A DNA stretch of 32,757 bases, taken from IMG/VR virus record IMGVR_UViG_3300025645_000262, positions 1-32,757 of that record; one strand, written 5' to 3'. Position 1 is the first letter of the stretch, and each line of letters opens with the position of its first letter. This DNA comes from a virus. Shown here piece by piece: positions 8,393 through 16,980 of this stretch. The notes below the pieces were generated by a model, which searched no databases, was not told the DNA's origin, and saw only the letters and a list, made by a program, of their open reading frames with translations. A program made the position numbers and the translations under genes.

Positions 8393-9747
8393 TATTTTTG
8401 AATCCTCTTGCCCGTGGCGTCATATTCAATAACGCCGCTCGGCGTGGAAGAACTGATGCGGCCAGCACCCTCGCCTGCCGCAACCCGCAAGCCCTCGATA
8501 GCCCGCCGCCTATTCGCGGCCTTTTGTGCGATGACAGCAGGGCCTTCACCAGGTTGAGGGAAGTATTGCTGCTCCGCATTTGCAAACTCATCCTTTCCGA
8601 TTGCCGCGCCACTTTCTTGCCGCAATATGGAATTGATAAAATTTCGCTTCGCCTGACTATACTGCTGATATTCATTTGAGATCATGTAGTTGCCTGCGAT
8701 GGGGACATTTGAAACTAAGCTGTCATAAAGTCCTGTGCCTTGCTGTTCTAGGGCCGACAATACCTCTTCCGCCTGTTCAGCTTTGCCATAATAGCCAGTG
8801 GCTTTACTTTGCCCTTCGGTCAACGGTTTTGTTGAGACGCCAGCGCCTTGCACAAAGCGTGTACCGTCTGGGCCAATCTCAAGCGACATTCCCTTCGGGG
8901 CCATGCTAGCCAGGGCCACGTCGTATTGCTCTTGGTTGATCAATCCAGAGGCCAAGTCAGATTGCAGCTTCCCCACTGCGGACGATGGTGTGGCCGCCTC
9001 CGGCTTCTCGAATGCTATCTTCAGCGCATCTGTAGCAGCACCTCCCGCCTTAATGTATTCAATCGCAGAATTTGCCTGCGGCGTTCCCATCTTGCCGAGC
9101 ATCTCCATCGTCTTATTCCGCGCCTTCGCTTCAGTCCGCTGATTGGCAACGCTATCGGCAATCTCTTCCATGCCCATGATGCCCATGCGCCCGAAGCCCT
9201 GCGCCAGAGTGGCCGCCGTGTCCTTGAAGCTGTCACGATTGTAGAAGCGCTGGCCTGTCTCGCCTTCTGCGCCTTCTTCCATTTTCTGTATGCCGAGGGA
9301 GCCTAGTAGGCCGCGTGGCTTCTGTTCTTGCTGCATCATTGGAGCGGCTCCTTGTGTGCTGGCTTGGCCCAAGGCCGAATTGAACTTGTTGACGTACTTA
9401 GAGCCAGTTGTTCCGAGTATATCAGAGCGCCCAGCGCCTTGCGAGGCAGGGCGGCCGGTAAACCACACCGAAGCAGCGTCTTGCGGATTGCCGTACTTCT
9501 GCACAGATGATCCGAACTCACCTCGGAAAACCGTGTCTTGAGCTTCTGGGCTTGCTAGGAACTGCTCGGGCGTCAGCTTCTGGCCAAGGTGCTTCTGCGT
9601 CCACGTTGGGATATTGAAGTCCATGACCTGATACTTGCCGTAGGCCCTGTCGCCCTTGGCTGTCTGCGGGCCGACAGCGGAGTAGCCACCGCTGCCTTGG
9701 CTCTCAATTGAAGCAATCGCGTTGGCCCATGCAGGGTTCCATTCCAT
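8392..9747 (-). CDS. Virion-associated lytic transglycosylase-like protein
   Basis: The N-terminal 110 residues look like a lysozyme-fold transglycosylase. Glu15 in ASIESQGSGGYSAVGP is the expected catalytic acid, AYGKYQVM is the Gly-Lys-Tyr-Gln core, and YGNPQDAASVWFTGRP is the usual closing helix. Cleaving peptidoglycan from inside the particle would open the wall for DNA entry. The rest (about 120-451) is helical and probably structural, ending with GVIEYDATGKRIQK. The ATG at 9747 overlaps the previous stop (TAATG) and has a GGAGG site. It belongs with the neighbouring genes to an internal/ejection protein set. Confidence 0.82.
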   Translation of the reverse strand: MEWNPAWANAIASIESQGSGGYSAVGPQTAKGDRAYGKYQVMDFNIPTWTQKHLGQKLTPEQFLASPEAQDTVFRGEFGSSVQKYGNPQDAASVWFTGRPASQGAGRSDILGTTGSKYVNKFNSALGQASTQGAAPMMQQEQKPRGLLGSLGIQKMEEGAEGETGQRFYNRDSFKDTAATLAQGFGRMGIMGMEEIADSVANQRTEAKARNKTMEMLGKMGTPQANSAIEYIKAGGAATDALKIAFEKPEAATPSSAVGKLQSDLASGLINQEQYDVALASMAPKGMSLEIGPDGTRFVQGAGVSTKPLTEGQSKATGYYGKAEQAEEVLSALEQQGTGLYDSLVSNVPIAGNYMISNEYQQYSQAKRNFINSILRQESGAAIGKDEFANAEQQYFPQPGEGPAVIAQKAANRRRAIEGLRVAAGEGAGRISSSTPSGVIEYDATGKRIQK

Positions 9748-10898
9748 TAAGCGACCTCCGCCGCCAGCCCGCCGTAGTTGACGCGCAGGAAGCCGTCTGA
9801 GCCAAGCTCAACGAGATGCGGATGCGTCTCCTGAAGCTCTTGAGCCATGACGCCGACTGTCGGCTGCTTCGGATCGGCAATGCGCTTGCCGTCCTCATTC
9901 CAGTCCCACGAGTAGACGTTGTGGCCGTTCTCTTTGCCAAGGTGCTTGACGTTGGTCTTGAGGCGGACGTCTGAGGCGAAAGCACTTCCCGCAAGCGACA
10001 AGTAGTCAAACAGGCCAGGGTTCTTCTGCTGCGTCGTCGTTGACTGATCAGGCTGCGCACCGAGAGCCGCCAGTGGCAGGCCGAGAGATTGGCCGGGAGC
10101 GCCTGTGAAGCCAGCGTACTGGCCGCGTGCCGCGTCGATGAGTGCCTGCTGCAAGCCTTGCTGCATGAGACCCTGCTGCATCTGCTGCTGCTGGATCGCC
10201 TGACCAGTGCCGAAGGCTTGCTGGCCGAGTTGGCCCATCTGCGACGCCGCGCCGAGACGCTGCTGGTTTGCATTGAGGCCCGCCATCTGGTTGAGCTGCT
10301 GCGCCGTCATGCCTTGCTGTGCGCCGAACTGGCGAGCTTGGTTGGTGGCTGTTTGGTTTGCCGATTCCACCTGCATTTGGCGACTTATGTCTTGCCCCGC
10401 AAGCTGCTGAGCGTTCTGGAATCCAGCCTGACGAAGTCCAGACGCCGTGCGAGCCGCCTGATCAAGAGCGGCACGATTTGTCTCGGATTCTGCAATGCCG
10501 TGCCGCGATCCGCCGAATGCTCCGCCAGCACTGGCCTGCGCACTCATTTGGTTCTGCTGCATGAGGCGACTGCGCTCCAGGTCAGCGAGAGATTGATCGA
10601 CCACTTGGGTTTCGTATGGGTTGGTGTAGGCTGAGAGGTCTGCACCAGCAACTTGCCCCGCTGGCCCCATCTGAGCTGCTTTGAATTTAGTAGCGTTAAC
10701 CTGCGTAGGCTGATAGCCCATTACAGCCTGCGTGCCTTGCATGGCCTGCTGCAAGCCGCCAGCCGCCGCTTGGTTCACGTTGAAGTTGCCCTGCGGAGCC
10801 AGAGGTGCGTATTGGCCTCGGGGGGGTTGCCCTGCTGTGGGTCGTGCTGCTGAGCTTCCGCCTTTGCCGCCTGTTGATCCGCCTGTTGATCCTCCCAT
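9747..10898 (-). CDS. Gln/Ala-rich virion protein with C-terminal S74 chaperone domain
   Basis: A Gly/Ser-rich N-terminus (GGSTGGSTGGKGGSSAA) leads into a long Gln/Ala-rich helical body (about 40-260) containing GGAFGGSRHGIAESETNR. The last 75 residues are an S74 intramolecular chaperone domain: Ser309-Asp-x-Arg-x-Lys314 (SDVRLKTNV) followed by GVMAQELQETHPHLV. In endosialidase-type proteins this domain helps folding and cuts itself off at the serine. Here it would release an approximately 308-residue mature protein (inference). The domain is best known on fibres, but this body is helical, not fibre-like. The ATG at 10898 has a GGAGGTAGGG site. Confidence 0.8.
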   Translation of the reverse strand: MGGSTGGSTGGKGGSSAARPTAGQPPRGQYAPLAPQGNFNVNQAAAGGLQQAMQGTQAVMGYQPTQVNATKFKAAQMGPAGQVAGADLSAYTNPYETQVVDQSLADLERSRLMQQNQMSAQASAGGAFGGSRHGIAESETNRAALDQAARTASGLRQAGFQNAQQLAGQDISRQMQVESANQTATNQARQFGAQQGMTAQQLNQMAGLNANQQRLGAASQMGQLGQQAFGTGQAIQQQQMQQGLMQQGLQQALIDAARGQYAGFTGAPGQSLGLPLAALGAQPDQSTTTQQKNPGLFDYLSLAGSAFASDVRLKTNVKHLGKENGHNVYSWDWNEDGKRIADPKQPTVGVMAQELQETHPHLVELGSDGFLRVNYGGLAAEVA

Positions 10899-10902
10899 AT
10901 CC

Positions 10903-11460
10903 CTACCTCCCCATGAAGTCTGCTACGGTCATCCCGCGCTTTTTTTGGTCTTCCGTAATGCCCATCCGACGCTCTTGGTCTGTTAAAGTGCTTGTGGCTA
11001 GTGCTGCTGGTGCTGATGCTGGCGCACCCGCGGACCCAAGGTTTGTTCCGCCAAACGGGGCGGCTGGTTCTCGCCCAGTTACAGGATCAATGAACGGGGC
11101 CATCAATGCCTCGTACTGCCCCGGTCTGGCCTCCGCGAGCTGCGACAGAGATTGCTCATACATCGGAGCCGATGAGTATCCCTGCACGCCATTTGCGTAT
11201 TGCGTCGGAGCGCCCATGCCGCCGTAAATGTCTTGCTGCGATGCGGGTGTCGCCATGCCGAAGGCGTTAGCCATGTCGGATGTACCCTGAAACGCCGCTT
11301 GCTGCATAGGAGTGAATGCCGCAACGTCTGGGCCATAGTAGGGCGTGTAGCCGATCTTGGCCAGCTCGTCAGCACGGGCAAGGTTGGCTTTGCCCGCCTG
11401 CTCAATGTATTCTGGAACTTTTACTTCTGAAGTGGTTGAACCACCCTTGCCGCCTGACAT
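10903..11460 (-). CDS. Structural protein sharing its N-terminus style with the S74 protein, 185 aa
   Basis: The product opens MSGGKGGSTTSEVKVPEYIE and continues with ANLARADELAKIGYTPYYGP and FTPMQQAAFQGT. This pattern recurs in marine podovirus internal/tail proteins. The middle is Tyr/Gln/Gly-rich and the end is Ala/Pro-rich with DQERRMGITEDQKKRGMTV. Its Gly-Lys-Gly-Gly-Ser start resembles that of the next gene, suggesting the two are partners or arose from one larger protein (inference). The start overlaps the previous stop (TGATG at 11460). No enzyme motif is visible. Confidence 0.72.
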   Translation of the reverse strand: MSGGKGGSTTSEVKVPEYIEQAGKANLARADELAKIGYTPYYGPDVAAFTPMQQAAFQGTSDMANAFGMATPASQQDIYGGMGAPTQYANGVQGYSSAPMYEQSLSQLAEARPGQYEALMAPFIDPVTGREPAAPFGGTNLGSAGAPASAPAALATSTLTDQERRMGITEDQKKRGMTVADFMGR

Positions 11461-11822
11461 CAGCCGAACTCCTTAATGTATGAGGCGTGCTGAACTTCCC
11501 AGCCGTGTGCCTTCAGTGGTTTCTTCCAGCCAAATCGGCCAGACATTGTGAGTGCGCTGCACCCTTGAGATTTTGCCCAGTCTATCACATCGCCGTGCAT
11601 ATCCAAAATCTGCTCCAACTCGCCGCCACCTAGAAATACGTTGAGAACACGTTTCTTTGGATATACCACAATTTCCGTTACAATACACCCTTTGGGCGTT
11701 GGCCACAACTGAAGCACGCCCCTGCTTAGACCATCAACGATGTCTGCAAAGTCGTGAGTGCCGCCTGAATACTCAAGGGCGGCCTCAATCCATGGCTTGC
11801 AGCGTTCCATCTCGTTATCCAT
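11460..11822 (-). CDS. Small virion-module protein, weakly acetyltransferase-like, 120 aa
   Basis: The sequence has a central beta segment (GCIVTEIVVYPKKRVLNVFL), then GGELEQILDMHGDVIDWAKS and a C-terminal SGRFGWKKPLKAHGWEV. The layout, with beta strands, a helix and then a GR-GW...GW close, is reminiscent of small phage proteins sometimes labelled GNAT-like. I see no convincing acetyl-CoA loop, so the enzyme call is doubtful. The ATG at 11822 overlaps the tail gene by eight bases, and the stop overlaps the next start as TGATG. It may act in virion assembly. Confidence 0.65.
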   Translation of the reverse strand: MDNEMERCKPWIEAALEYSGGTHDFADIVDGLSRGVLQLWPTPKGCIVTEIVVYPKKRVLNVFLGGGELEQILDMHGDVIDWAKSQGCSALTMSGRFGWKKPLKAHGWEVQHASYIKEFG

Positions 11823-12474
11823 GCAGTCTTGTTATCCCGATTGTTGTTGCAGGTGCGGCGGGCGAAAACGCGGTTGCTAGCGTTGACTCAAGGCGACCGC
11901 CAGCGGCATCAACTGCCCAGAATGCTTCCAGATAATCGCCCGCATTCACCACGACTGCAAGAGAGCGGCTGACGACCGTCGTGGCGTTGTTTCGATGGAG
12001 GGCCGCGACCATAGTTGACCCAGCGACGTCCACGCCGTTGAGTCGCGGCCAGAAGTAGAAACTGACCGTGCTAGATGACGCGCTGCTGATCTGGGCGGAA
12101 AAGTTGACCAAGAACTTGCCGCCCTCTTCAAAAACCAAACGCGAAGGCGGTGTGCCGTTGGAGATGCCGTCAACAGAAGTGCTCGTATATGTAAGCGCGT
12201 ATGGTGTATTGATCGACGCCACAGTCTGGTCTGTCGTGATTGTGCCTTCGTACTGGCCGTCGGACAGCACGATCTCACGCCACGCGCCATTCTTGCTGAC
12301 GACTGGATACTTGTTCACGCGATCCCACATGATTGTGCCGTCTTCGGCAGCGCTCTCGCCACCCGTCTGCTGGACGAGCGCCGAGCGAACTTGGGCAAGG
12401 TGCTGCATGAGGCGTCGGCCCCATGTCTTCCAGTCTTCGCCGTATGGCTCTGGTGCGCGTTGCTGCTGAGTCAT
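11815..12474 (-). CDS. Tail-associated protein with a C-terminal jelly-roll-like domain
   Basis: This 219-aa protein overlaps the tail hub gene as ATGA at 12471-12474. The N-terminal third (EDWKTWGRRLMQHLAQVRSA) is helical and probably attaches to the tail. Residues about 85-219 form a beta-rich domain with alternating strands (GGKFLVNFSAQISSASSSTV, FYFWPRLNGVDVAG, LAVVVNAGDYLEAFWAVDAA), similar in pattern to C1q/TNF-like domains found on phage tail tips. A role in host binding or fibre attachment is inferred from this fold guess and from the location. Confidence 0.68.
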   Translation of the reverse strand: MTQQQRAPEPYGEDWKTWGRRLMQHLAQVRSALVQQTGGESAAEDGTIMWDRVNKYPVVSKNGAWREIVLSDGQYEGTITTDQTVASINTPYALTYTSTSVDGISNGTPPSRLVFEEGGKFLVNFSAQISSASSSTVSFYFWPRLNGVDVAGSTMVAALHRNNATTVVSRSLAVVVNAGDYLEAFWAVDAAGGRLESTLATAFSPAAPATTIGITRLHG

Positions 12475-13952
12475 CGACGCCCGCCTGCCACGACGTCAAT
12501 TCGGTTGATGCCCACGCGCCAATCGCCAAGCTTAACGCCCGTGACCCGCAGGCGCATTTGGCGGCCCGTAAAGCGCAGCGAGGTGGGGTTGGCCATTGCA
12601 TACGGCCCATAGTCTCGCTCAGTGCCGTTGGGGTAGAAGCGCGTCTTGAACGTGACGCTGACGTCACCCTGCGTCTTCTCGTCGGGTATCATTTCGACGA
12701 CAGACGCAACTGTGTCTCCAGAGCCAAGCATAATCGGGCCAGTTTCGGCGAATGGAGCGAGGCTGCCGTAGTTGAAACCGACTTCATGCTCGTAGACCTT
12801 GTTGTCATCAGCACTGGCCCAAATGGGGTGTTCGAATGCGCCACGATCAACCCCCGCCGTGCGGGCCAGGTCGCCAGTGTACCAAGTGTTTTCGATGTAG
12901 TTGTACGCAACGTAGCGGTCATTCTCTGTGGAAGCCCCAGATGGGTAATACCACCAAATCTCGCCGTAATTGCTATTGGTGACTGCAAACGCCTTGCTGA
13001 CTTGAGCGCGGTTGATGTCATTAAACACATAGTCCGAAACGTCTGACTGAACTTCCTGCACAGCGCCGCCCGTGTAAGCGTAGAACGCGTGCGGCCCCAT
13101 CCAGAAAGCGCCAGCGTCAACAACGGCGACAGCCTGCTTTGCCGCAAGGCCGCAGGATGTGCCGACACGCTCAATGCCGTAGACGTAGGGCGGGCCAACG
13201 TAGTTTGCGACATGGGCGTCTGTAGATGTCAGGATCAGCGTCTGCCCTCGGACATTCACGCCGTTCATAATCTGGCCATTGGTGTTTAGCTCAAGGTCGC
13301 CCGCCTCGTTAGTGGCTGCTGGAATCCATGTGGCGTTGTCCTCACGATCCGACCACTGCACCAAGCGTGAATTGCCGCCTGCGCCAAGCGCGAACAGGAA
13401 GCGCTCCTCGGTCACGACCAGTGAGCGGTTGTTGGTTGGTGCGTTAGCAACGACGGCAGCGGGCGTGCCTGTGGCGAGCGCCCACTCGTAAATCTTGCCG
13501 TCGTCCTCAGTGCAGCCGACAAGGTTTTCGCCCCATGTGTCGAGCGCCCAATATGTTGCGGGTTGAATGCGTGATGTCTCTGGGCGCGCAACGCCGTAGG
13601 CGTAGTAGCCGTAAAGGTTGCCGCCGTAGCCTATGAATGCCACCGCGTCCTCGCGGCCAGACGTGAAGCCCGCTGGTGTGATGTCATACTGCGTGCCGTC
13701 GATTGACCAGACGTAGAGTTTTTCGTGCGTGCCGCCAACAAGCCATCTGTCGTTGCTGTTGTCGTCCCACGCAATCATGCCTCTGATCTTAGCCGCCGCC
13801 GCAGTGTCGGATCGCGTGCGCCATCCGCCTATCGGGCGCATAGTGCCGTCAATCCATCGCACAAGGTTTGCGTCGCGCCAGCGGCCCATGCTCTGCAAGT
13901 CCGTCCCGTTGCGATAGACGCCCGCAGGAATATTCAGATCAATTAAAGCCAT
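12471..13952 (-). CDS. Tail hub / DNA stabilisation protein with beta-propeller-like pattern
   Basis: The start chosen is ATG at 13952 (MALIDLNIPAGVYRNGTDLQ) with an AAGGGATT site; an extension to 13994 has no good site. The 493-aa product has repeated strand-turn units (WLVGGTHEKLYVWSIDGTQY, ENLVGCTEDDGKIYEWALAT, NGQIMNGVNVRGQTLILTST), with many Trp-Asp and Gly turns. This suggests a beta-propeller like the P22 gp10 tail hub (472 aa), which closes the portal after packaging. The opening RNGTDLQSMGRWRDANLVRW is typical of such podovirus tail proteins. Its neighbours are fibre and tail genes. Confidence 0.75.
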   Translation of the reverse strand: MALIDLNIPAGVYRNGTDLQSMGRWRDANLVRWIDGTMRPIGGWRTRSDTAAAAKIRGMIAWDDNSNDRWLVGGTHEKLYVWSIDGTQYDITPAGFTSGREDAVAFIGYGGNLYGYYAYGVARPETSRIQPATYWALDTWGENLVGCTEDDGKIYEWALATGTPAAVVANAPTNNRSLVVTEERFLFALGAGGNSRLVQWSDREDNATWIPAATNEAGDLELNTNGQIMNGVNVRGQTLILTSTDAHVANYVGPPYVYGIERVGTSCGLAAKQAVAVVDAGAFWMGPHAFYAYTGGAVQEVQSDVSDYVFNDINRAQVSKAFAVTNSNYGEIWWYYPSGASTENDRYVAYNYIENTWYTGDLARTAGVDRGAFEHPIWASADDNKVYEHEVGFNYGSLAPFAETGPIMLGSGDTVASVVEMIPDEKTQGDVSVTFKTRFYPNGTERDYGPYAMANPTSLRFTGRQMRLRVTGVKLGDWRVGINRIDVVAGGRR

Positions 13953-14026
13953 TTTAATCCCTTGGGTGCTGCTGCTGCCGCCAATATAGCACACTGCGGT
14001 AGATATGCAAAAGTTACGGCCGTGCT

Positions 14027-14251
14027 TCAGCTTCCAGCAATAGCCGCATTCAGCGGTGTGAGGTCTTGTGTTGTCCAGTAGTCTTTGGCGACCATGATCT
14101 TGAGATGTTCAACATTGCGAGCGACAGTGTCATCCCACTCAGCTTGATCCATTTCCTCAGGCTTTCCTGCGTTAATCAGGTTCACACTGTCCATAGCAGC
14201 ATTGTAGTTTTGCTGCACTTCGTCTTCGGTAATGATGTTGTCGTTGTCCAT
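14027..14251 (-). CDS. Small acidic protein next to the tail fibre gene, 74 aa
   Basis: The ATG at 14251 overlaps the fibre stop (TAATG) and has a GGAGG site inside the end of the fibre gene. The product is acidic ([20 protein letters not shown]) and ends DYWTTQDLTPLNAAIAGS. It has no membrane segment. Small genes right after a fibre are often fibre-assembly or chaperone proteins, so that is a plausible but unproven role. A 74-base gap with no gene separates it from the tail hub gene. Confidence 0.7.
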   Translation of the reverse strand: MDNDNIITEDEVQQNYNAAMDSVNLINAGKPEEMDQAEWDDTVARNVEHLKIMVAKDYWTTQDLTPLNAAIAGS

Positions 14252-15855
14252 TATTTTGCCTCCAGTTTGGCTTTAAGGGTTTGCACTTCTGCGGTCAGCT
14301 CTTGAATGGCGTTGACCAGCACGGGGATGAGATTGCTCTCCTTGAGTTTCAGCTTATCCAAGTCCTCAGTGTCTACGATGACTGGGTTGTCGCCTTCAAG
14401 CTCCAGCACATCTTGGGCCAAGAAGCCATAGCGTTTGATCCCGTCAGCTTCACCGTCCCGACCATTTTCCTTGAACTGGTACTCTGTAGGCTTCAGAGAG
14501 TTCACGAAGTCTAGGCCGTGAGGTACAGGGGCAAAGGCAGCTTTGTCACGGGCGTCAGAGACAACAGTCCAAGCAACCTGAACGTAGGCGTTGGTAACGG
14601 CTGTGTGGCCCATTACTATGCGGTTGTTGTGAGTGGTTGGGTTGAATACAGGAGAGTACGTTCCAGCACTGTTCCTAGCCGCCATGCCGAGGTTGCCAGA
14701 GCCTGTGCTTACATCCCTCAGAGCTAATAGACCCACAGCAACATTGTTGTTGCCTGTAGTGTTGTCAAGTAGAGCCTGATAACCCAAAGAAGTGTTTTGG
14801 CTACCTGTAGTGTTTGTCTTTAGGGCCTCAAACCCCACAGCAGTGTTTTGAGTACCTGTAGTGTTTGACTGTAGAGCCTGAAGTCCCACAGCAGTGCTGT
14901 TGACGCCCGTAGTATTTGAATATAGAGCCAGATAACCTTGGGCAGTGTTGTTAGTGCCTGTAGTGTTTGACCGTAGAGCCTGATAACCCTGAGCGGTGTT
15001 GGAGGAACCTGTAGTGTTAAACCGTAGAGCCTCATGACCAACAGCAGTGTTGTCGCTGCCTGAAGTGTTTTCCCGTAAGGAATTATTCCCTTGAGCTACG
15101 TTGGTATCGCCCTCGGTGTTTAAATATAGAGCCTGAAAACCGTTAGCAACATTGCCGTTGCCTGTGGTGTTTGAACCTAGAGCATCACGTCCCACAGCAG
15201 TGTTGAAGTTACCTGTAGTGTTTGACGTTAGAGAATCACGTCCCACAGCAGTGTTGAAGCTACCTGTAGTGTTTGACTGTAAAGCATTACGTCCTACAGT
15301 AGTGTTGTCGGCTGAGCCTCCAGCGCCTCTGCCGACAGTTAGGCCGTTAAGTGTAGCATCAGCAGTACCTGTGAGGTTCGTAAATGTACCAGCCGCAGGG
15401 GTTGTTGCCCCGATGACAGTGCTGTTCAAACCAGTAGCGGTGAAAGTACCAACCCCCGATGACGCTGTTGCGTCCCTGATTAATAGACTACTACCTAGTG
15501 CACCGATGGCCCAATTTTGTCCTGCATCAGTTTCTTCAAAGAACAGGGCTGGGCCATTCCCAGAAATCTTCAGCTTGGGAGCATAACCAAGATCAGTAGT
15601 AAAGTCTGACGTGCCTACCCCAAAATTGCCAGTTGTAGAGGCTGACGTGAATGTGCCAGCCGCAGGTGTTGTCCCGCCGATTACAGTCCCGTCGATTGTG
15701 CCGCCGTTGATGTCAATCCCCGTGACAGCCACCGTGCCGTCGAGCAAGTTATCAATGTCATCAAGGTTGTCGTTGATCTTGCCGCCCCAAGTGTCCTCGG
15801 ATGCGCCTACTTCTGGCTTAACAAGCCCGTAAGTCGTTGTGGTCGTGTCAGCCAT
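14251..15855 (-). CDS. Tail fibre with 17-residue repeats and C-terminal S74 chaperone
   Basis: This 534-aa fibre probably binds the host surface. Its N-terminus ([20 protein letters not shown]) is a common virion-attachment sequence. Residues about 59-162 carry two [10 protein letters not shown]-type strand motifs. Residues 184-387 contain twelve 17-residue repeats of the type NTAVGxxALxSNTTGxx, likely a trimeric beta-roll shaft. The C-terminus has an S74 domain (Ser433-Asp-Ala-Arg-Asp-Lys438, then [19 protein letters not shown]), ending in a heptad helix ([18 protein letters not shown]). Self-cleavage before or at Ser433 would free the mature trimer (known for S74; inferred here). The ATG at 15855 has an AGGAG site. 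Confidence 0.9.
   Translation of the reverse strand: MADTTTTTYGLVKPEVGASEDTWGGKINDNLDDIDNLLDGTVAVTGIDINGGTIDGTVIGGTTPAAGTFTSASTTGNFGVGTSDFTTDLGYAPKLKISGNGPALFFEETDAGQNWAIGALGSSLLIRDATASSGVGTFTATGLNSTVIGATTPAAGTFTNLTGTADATLNGLTVGRGAGGSADNTTVGRNALQSNTTGSFNTAVGRDSLTSNTTGNFNTAVGRDALGSNTTGNGNVANGFQALYLNTEGDTNVAQGNNSLRENTSGSDNTAVGHEALRFNTTGSSNTAQGYQALRSNTTGTNNTAQGYLALYSNTTGVNSTAVGLQALQSNTTGTQNTAVGFEALKTNTTGSQNTSLGYQALLDNTTGNNNVAVGLLALRDVSTGSGNLGMAARNSAGTYSPVFNPTTHNNRIVMGHTAVTNAYVQVAWTVVSDARDKAAFAPVPHGLDFVNSLKPTEYQFKENGRDGEADGIKRYGFLAQDVLELEGDNPVIVDTEDLDKLKLKESNLIPVLVNAIQELTAEVQTLKAKLEAK
14695..15306 (-). repeat. Twelve 51-bp tandem repeats in the tail fibre gene
   Basis: The shaft region holds twelve in-frame, imperfect 51-base units, each coding for 17 residues with a conserved SNTTG core and an N-T-A-V/Q-G start. 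On the plus strand each unit shows a CCTGTAGTGTTTGA-like block. Units 4 and 5 and unit 12 are the most diverged. No unit breaks the reading frame, so copy number could change by recombination without loss of the gene. Confidence 0.9.
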
Positions 15856-15864
15856 GTTGTTCTC

Positions 15865-16590
15865 CTATGCGGCGTCAGCCCAAGTTGCACTTGCGGCCGA
15901 GGCTGCGTTCCAATCCGTTGATGTGGGGGAAAGCACAGTCCATACCTCGGCTGTGTTGGGGACAGTTTGCCATATTTCAGTCGCGGGATCAACGGGCGTC
16001 CACGTCTCTGGCGTGCCTGCCTCTGGCTCCCACTTCTCAATCGCATTGGCCGCGAAGCCAGACGCAAACGCAAAGTCAGCCGCACCGAACTGCACGCGGG
16101 TGACGACGGCGTCAGCGCTAGACGTGCAAGCCGTGCTGGCGTCGAAGACATACAGGAAGATAGTGCGAACTGTTGTCGCCGCAGAGGCCGCCGCAGTGCC
16201 GTCACAGAGGCGCACACGGTTCGCCGAGCCAGTCACAGTCGCTGACGGCGCTAGTGCCGCCTGAGACAGCCTCACACGCTCGCTGGAGGCCGATGTCGAT
16301 GCGAGCGAAGCCACAGTGGCCGACGGCTGCTGGATGCGCTCACAGGAGGCCGCAGCGCTTGCCGAGGCTGACGCAGTTGACGTTACCTCACGCACGCGCT
16401 GGGCATCGGAGGTGTTGCTTGAGGCGGTGACGACAATTGAGGCAGACAGCCGCACGCGAGTTGATGCGGCGACAGTGGCGCTGGCCGTGACAACAGTGCT
16501 GGCCGCAGCCTTTACGGCCCCGTCAACGCCAAAGGCTCTGACACCGTATGCACCAGTGCCAAAGCCCGTTCTGTAGACCGTGTCGGCCAT
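15865..16590 (-). CDS. Repeat-built virion protein with 20-residue and 10-residue Trp repeats
   Basis: The 241-aa product is made almost entirely of repeats. Residues 31-130 are five imperfect 20-residue units rich in Ala/Ser/Thr/Val that close with RVRLS-like or related residues (STRVRLS, AQRVREV, SERVRLS, ANRVRLC). Residues 187-237 have Trp at exactly every tenth position (187, 197, 207, 217, 227, 237), in units such as TWTPVDPATE and IWQTVPNTAE. Between them is one hydrophobic stretch (TIFLYVFDAS). It lies between a fibre and a Gp80-like fibre-type gene, so a fibre, spike or decoration role is likely. The ribosome site is weak. I do not recognise a named family. Confidence 0.75.
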   Translation of the reverse strand: MADTVYRTGFGTGAYGVRAFGVDGAVKAAASTVVTASATVAASTRVRLSASIVVTASSNTSDAQRVREVTSTASASASAAASCERIQQPSATVASLASTSASSERVRLSQAALAPSATVTGSANRVRLCDGTAAASAATTVRTIFLYVFDASTACTSSADAVVTRVQFGAADFAFASGFAANAIEKWEPEAGTPETWTPVDPATEIWQTVPNTAEVWTVLSPTSTDWNAASAASATWADAA

Positions 16591-16593
16591 ACG

Positions 16594-16980
16594 TTAATCC
16601 AGTGTGATGTCGAGATCACCAGCAGGGACGCGCAAGACGTCGCCCGTGTCGATAACCTTGGATGTGGTCAGCGCTGCGTAGGCGATCAGGTTGCCGCCAG
16701 TGGAGGCGTCGTAGACACCCACATGGCTGACAGTGCCGTAAGTCGCCGTGGCCGTCGGGAACTCAATGGCCGCGCTGTTTGAGGCTGTGTTGCCTGACAC
16801 GGTAAACGCAGCAGTCTGGCGGGCGTATGCCGTGCCGACAGTTGTGACTTCCGTTCCGCTGCCGTCTTCGTCAGGGTTTGACGTAAACAGGGCAAGATAC
16901 CATGCCGTTGGGCGTGTGGCACCACCTGAGGTCAGGAGCCAGTTCAGAACCAGCGTTTCAGTGGAGTTTGAAAAGCTCAT
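16594..16980 (-). CDS. Gp80-like phage tail fibre protein, 128 aa
   Basis: The sequence follows a widespread small virion protein pattern: TETLVLNWLL at the start, WYLALFTSNPDEDGSGTEV, TAYARQTAAFTVSG, then SNSAAIEFPTATATYGTVSH and VGVYDASTGGNLIAYAALTT, closing with AGDLDITLD. This matches the family I know as phage tail fibre protein/Gp80-like, a compact beta-sandwich. The ATG at 16980 has an AGGAGC site and the adaptor gene stops immediately before it. It probably attaches to fibres or tail (family-level inference). Confidence 0.8.
   Translation of the reverse strand: MSFSNSTETLVLNWLLTSGGATRPTAWYLALFTSNPDEDGSGTEVTTVGTAYARQTAAFTVSGNTASNSAAIEFPTATATYGTVSHVGVYDASTGGNLIAYAALTTSKVIDTGDVLRVPAGDLDITLD

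Noticed and set aside
14695-15306. Possible CRISPR array
   Set aside because: The units are contiguous, in frame and protein-coding, with no unique spacers between identical repeats.
15152-15586. Plus-strand frame with internal repeats opposite the tail fibre gene
   Set aside because: Its repeats are the antisense image of the fibre shaft repeats and it has no independent ribosome site.
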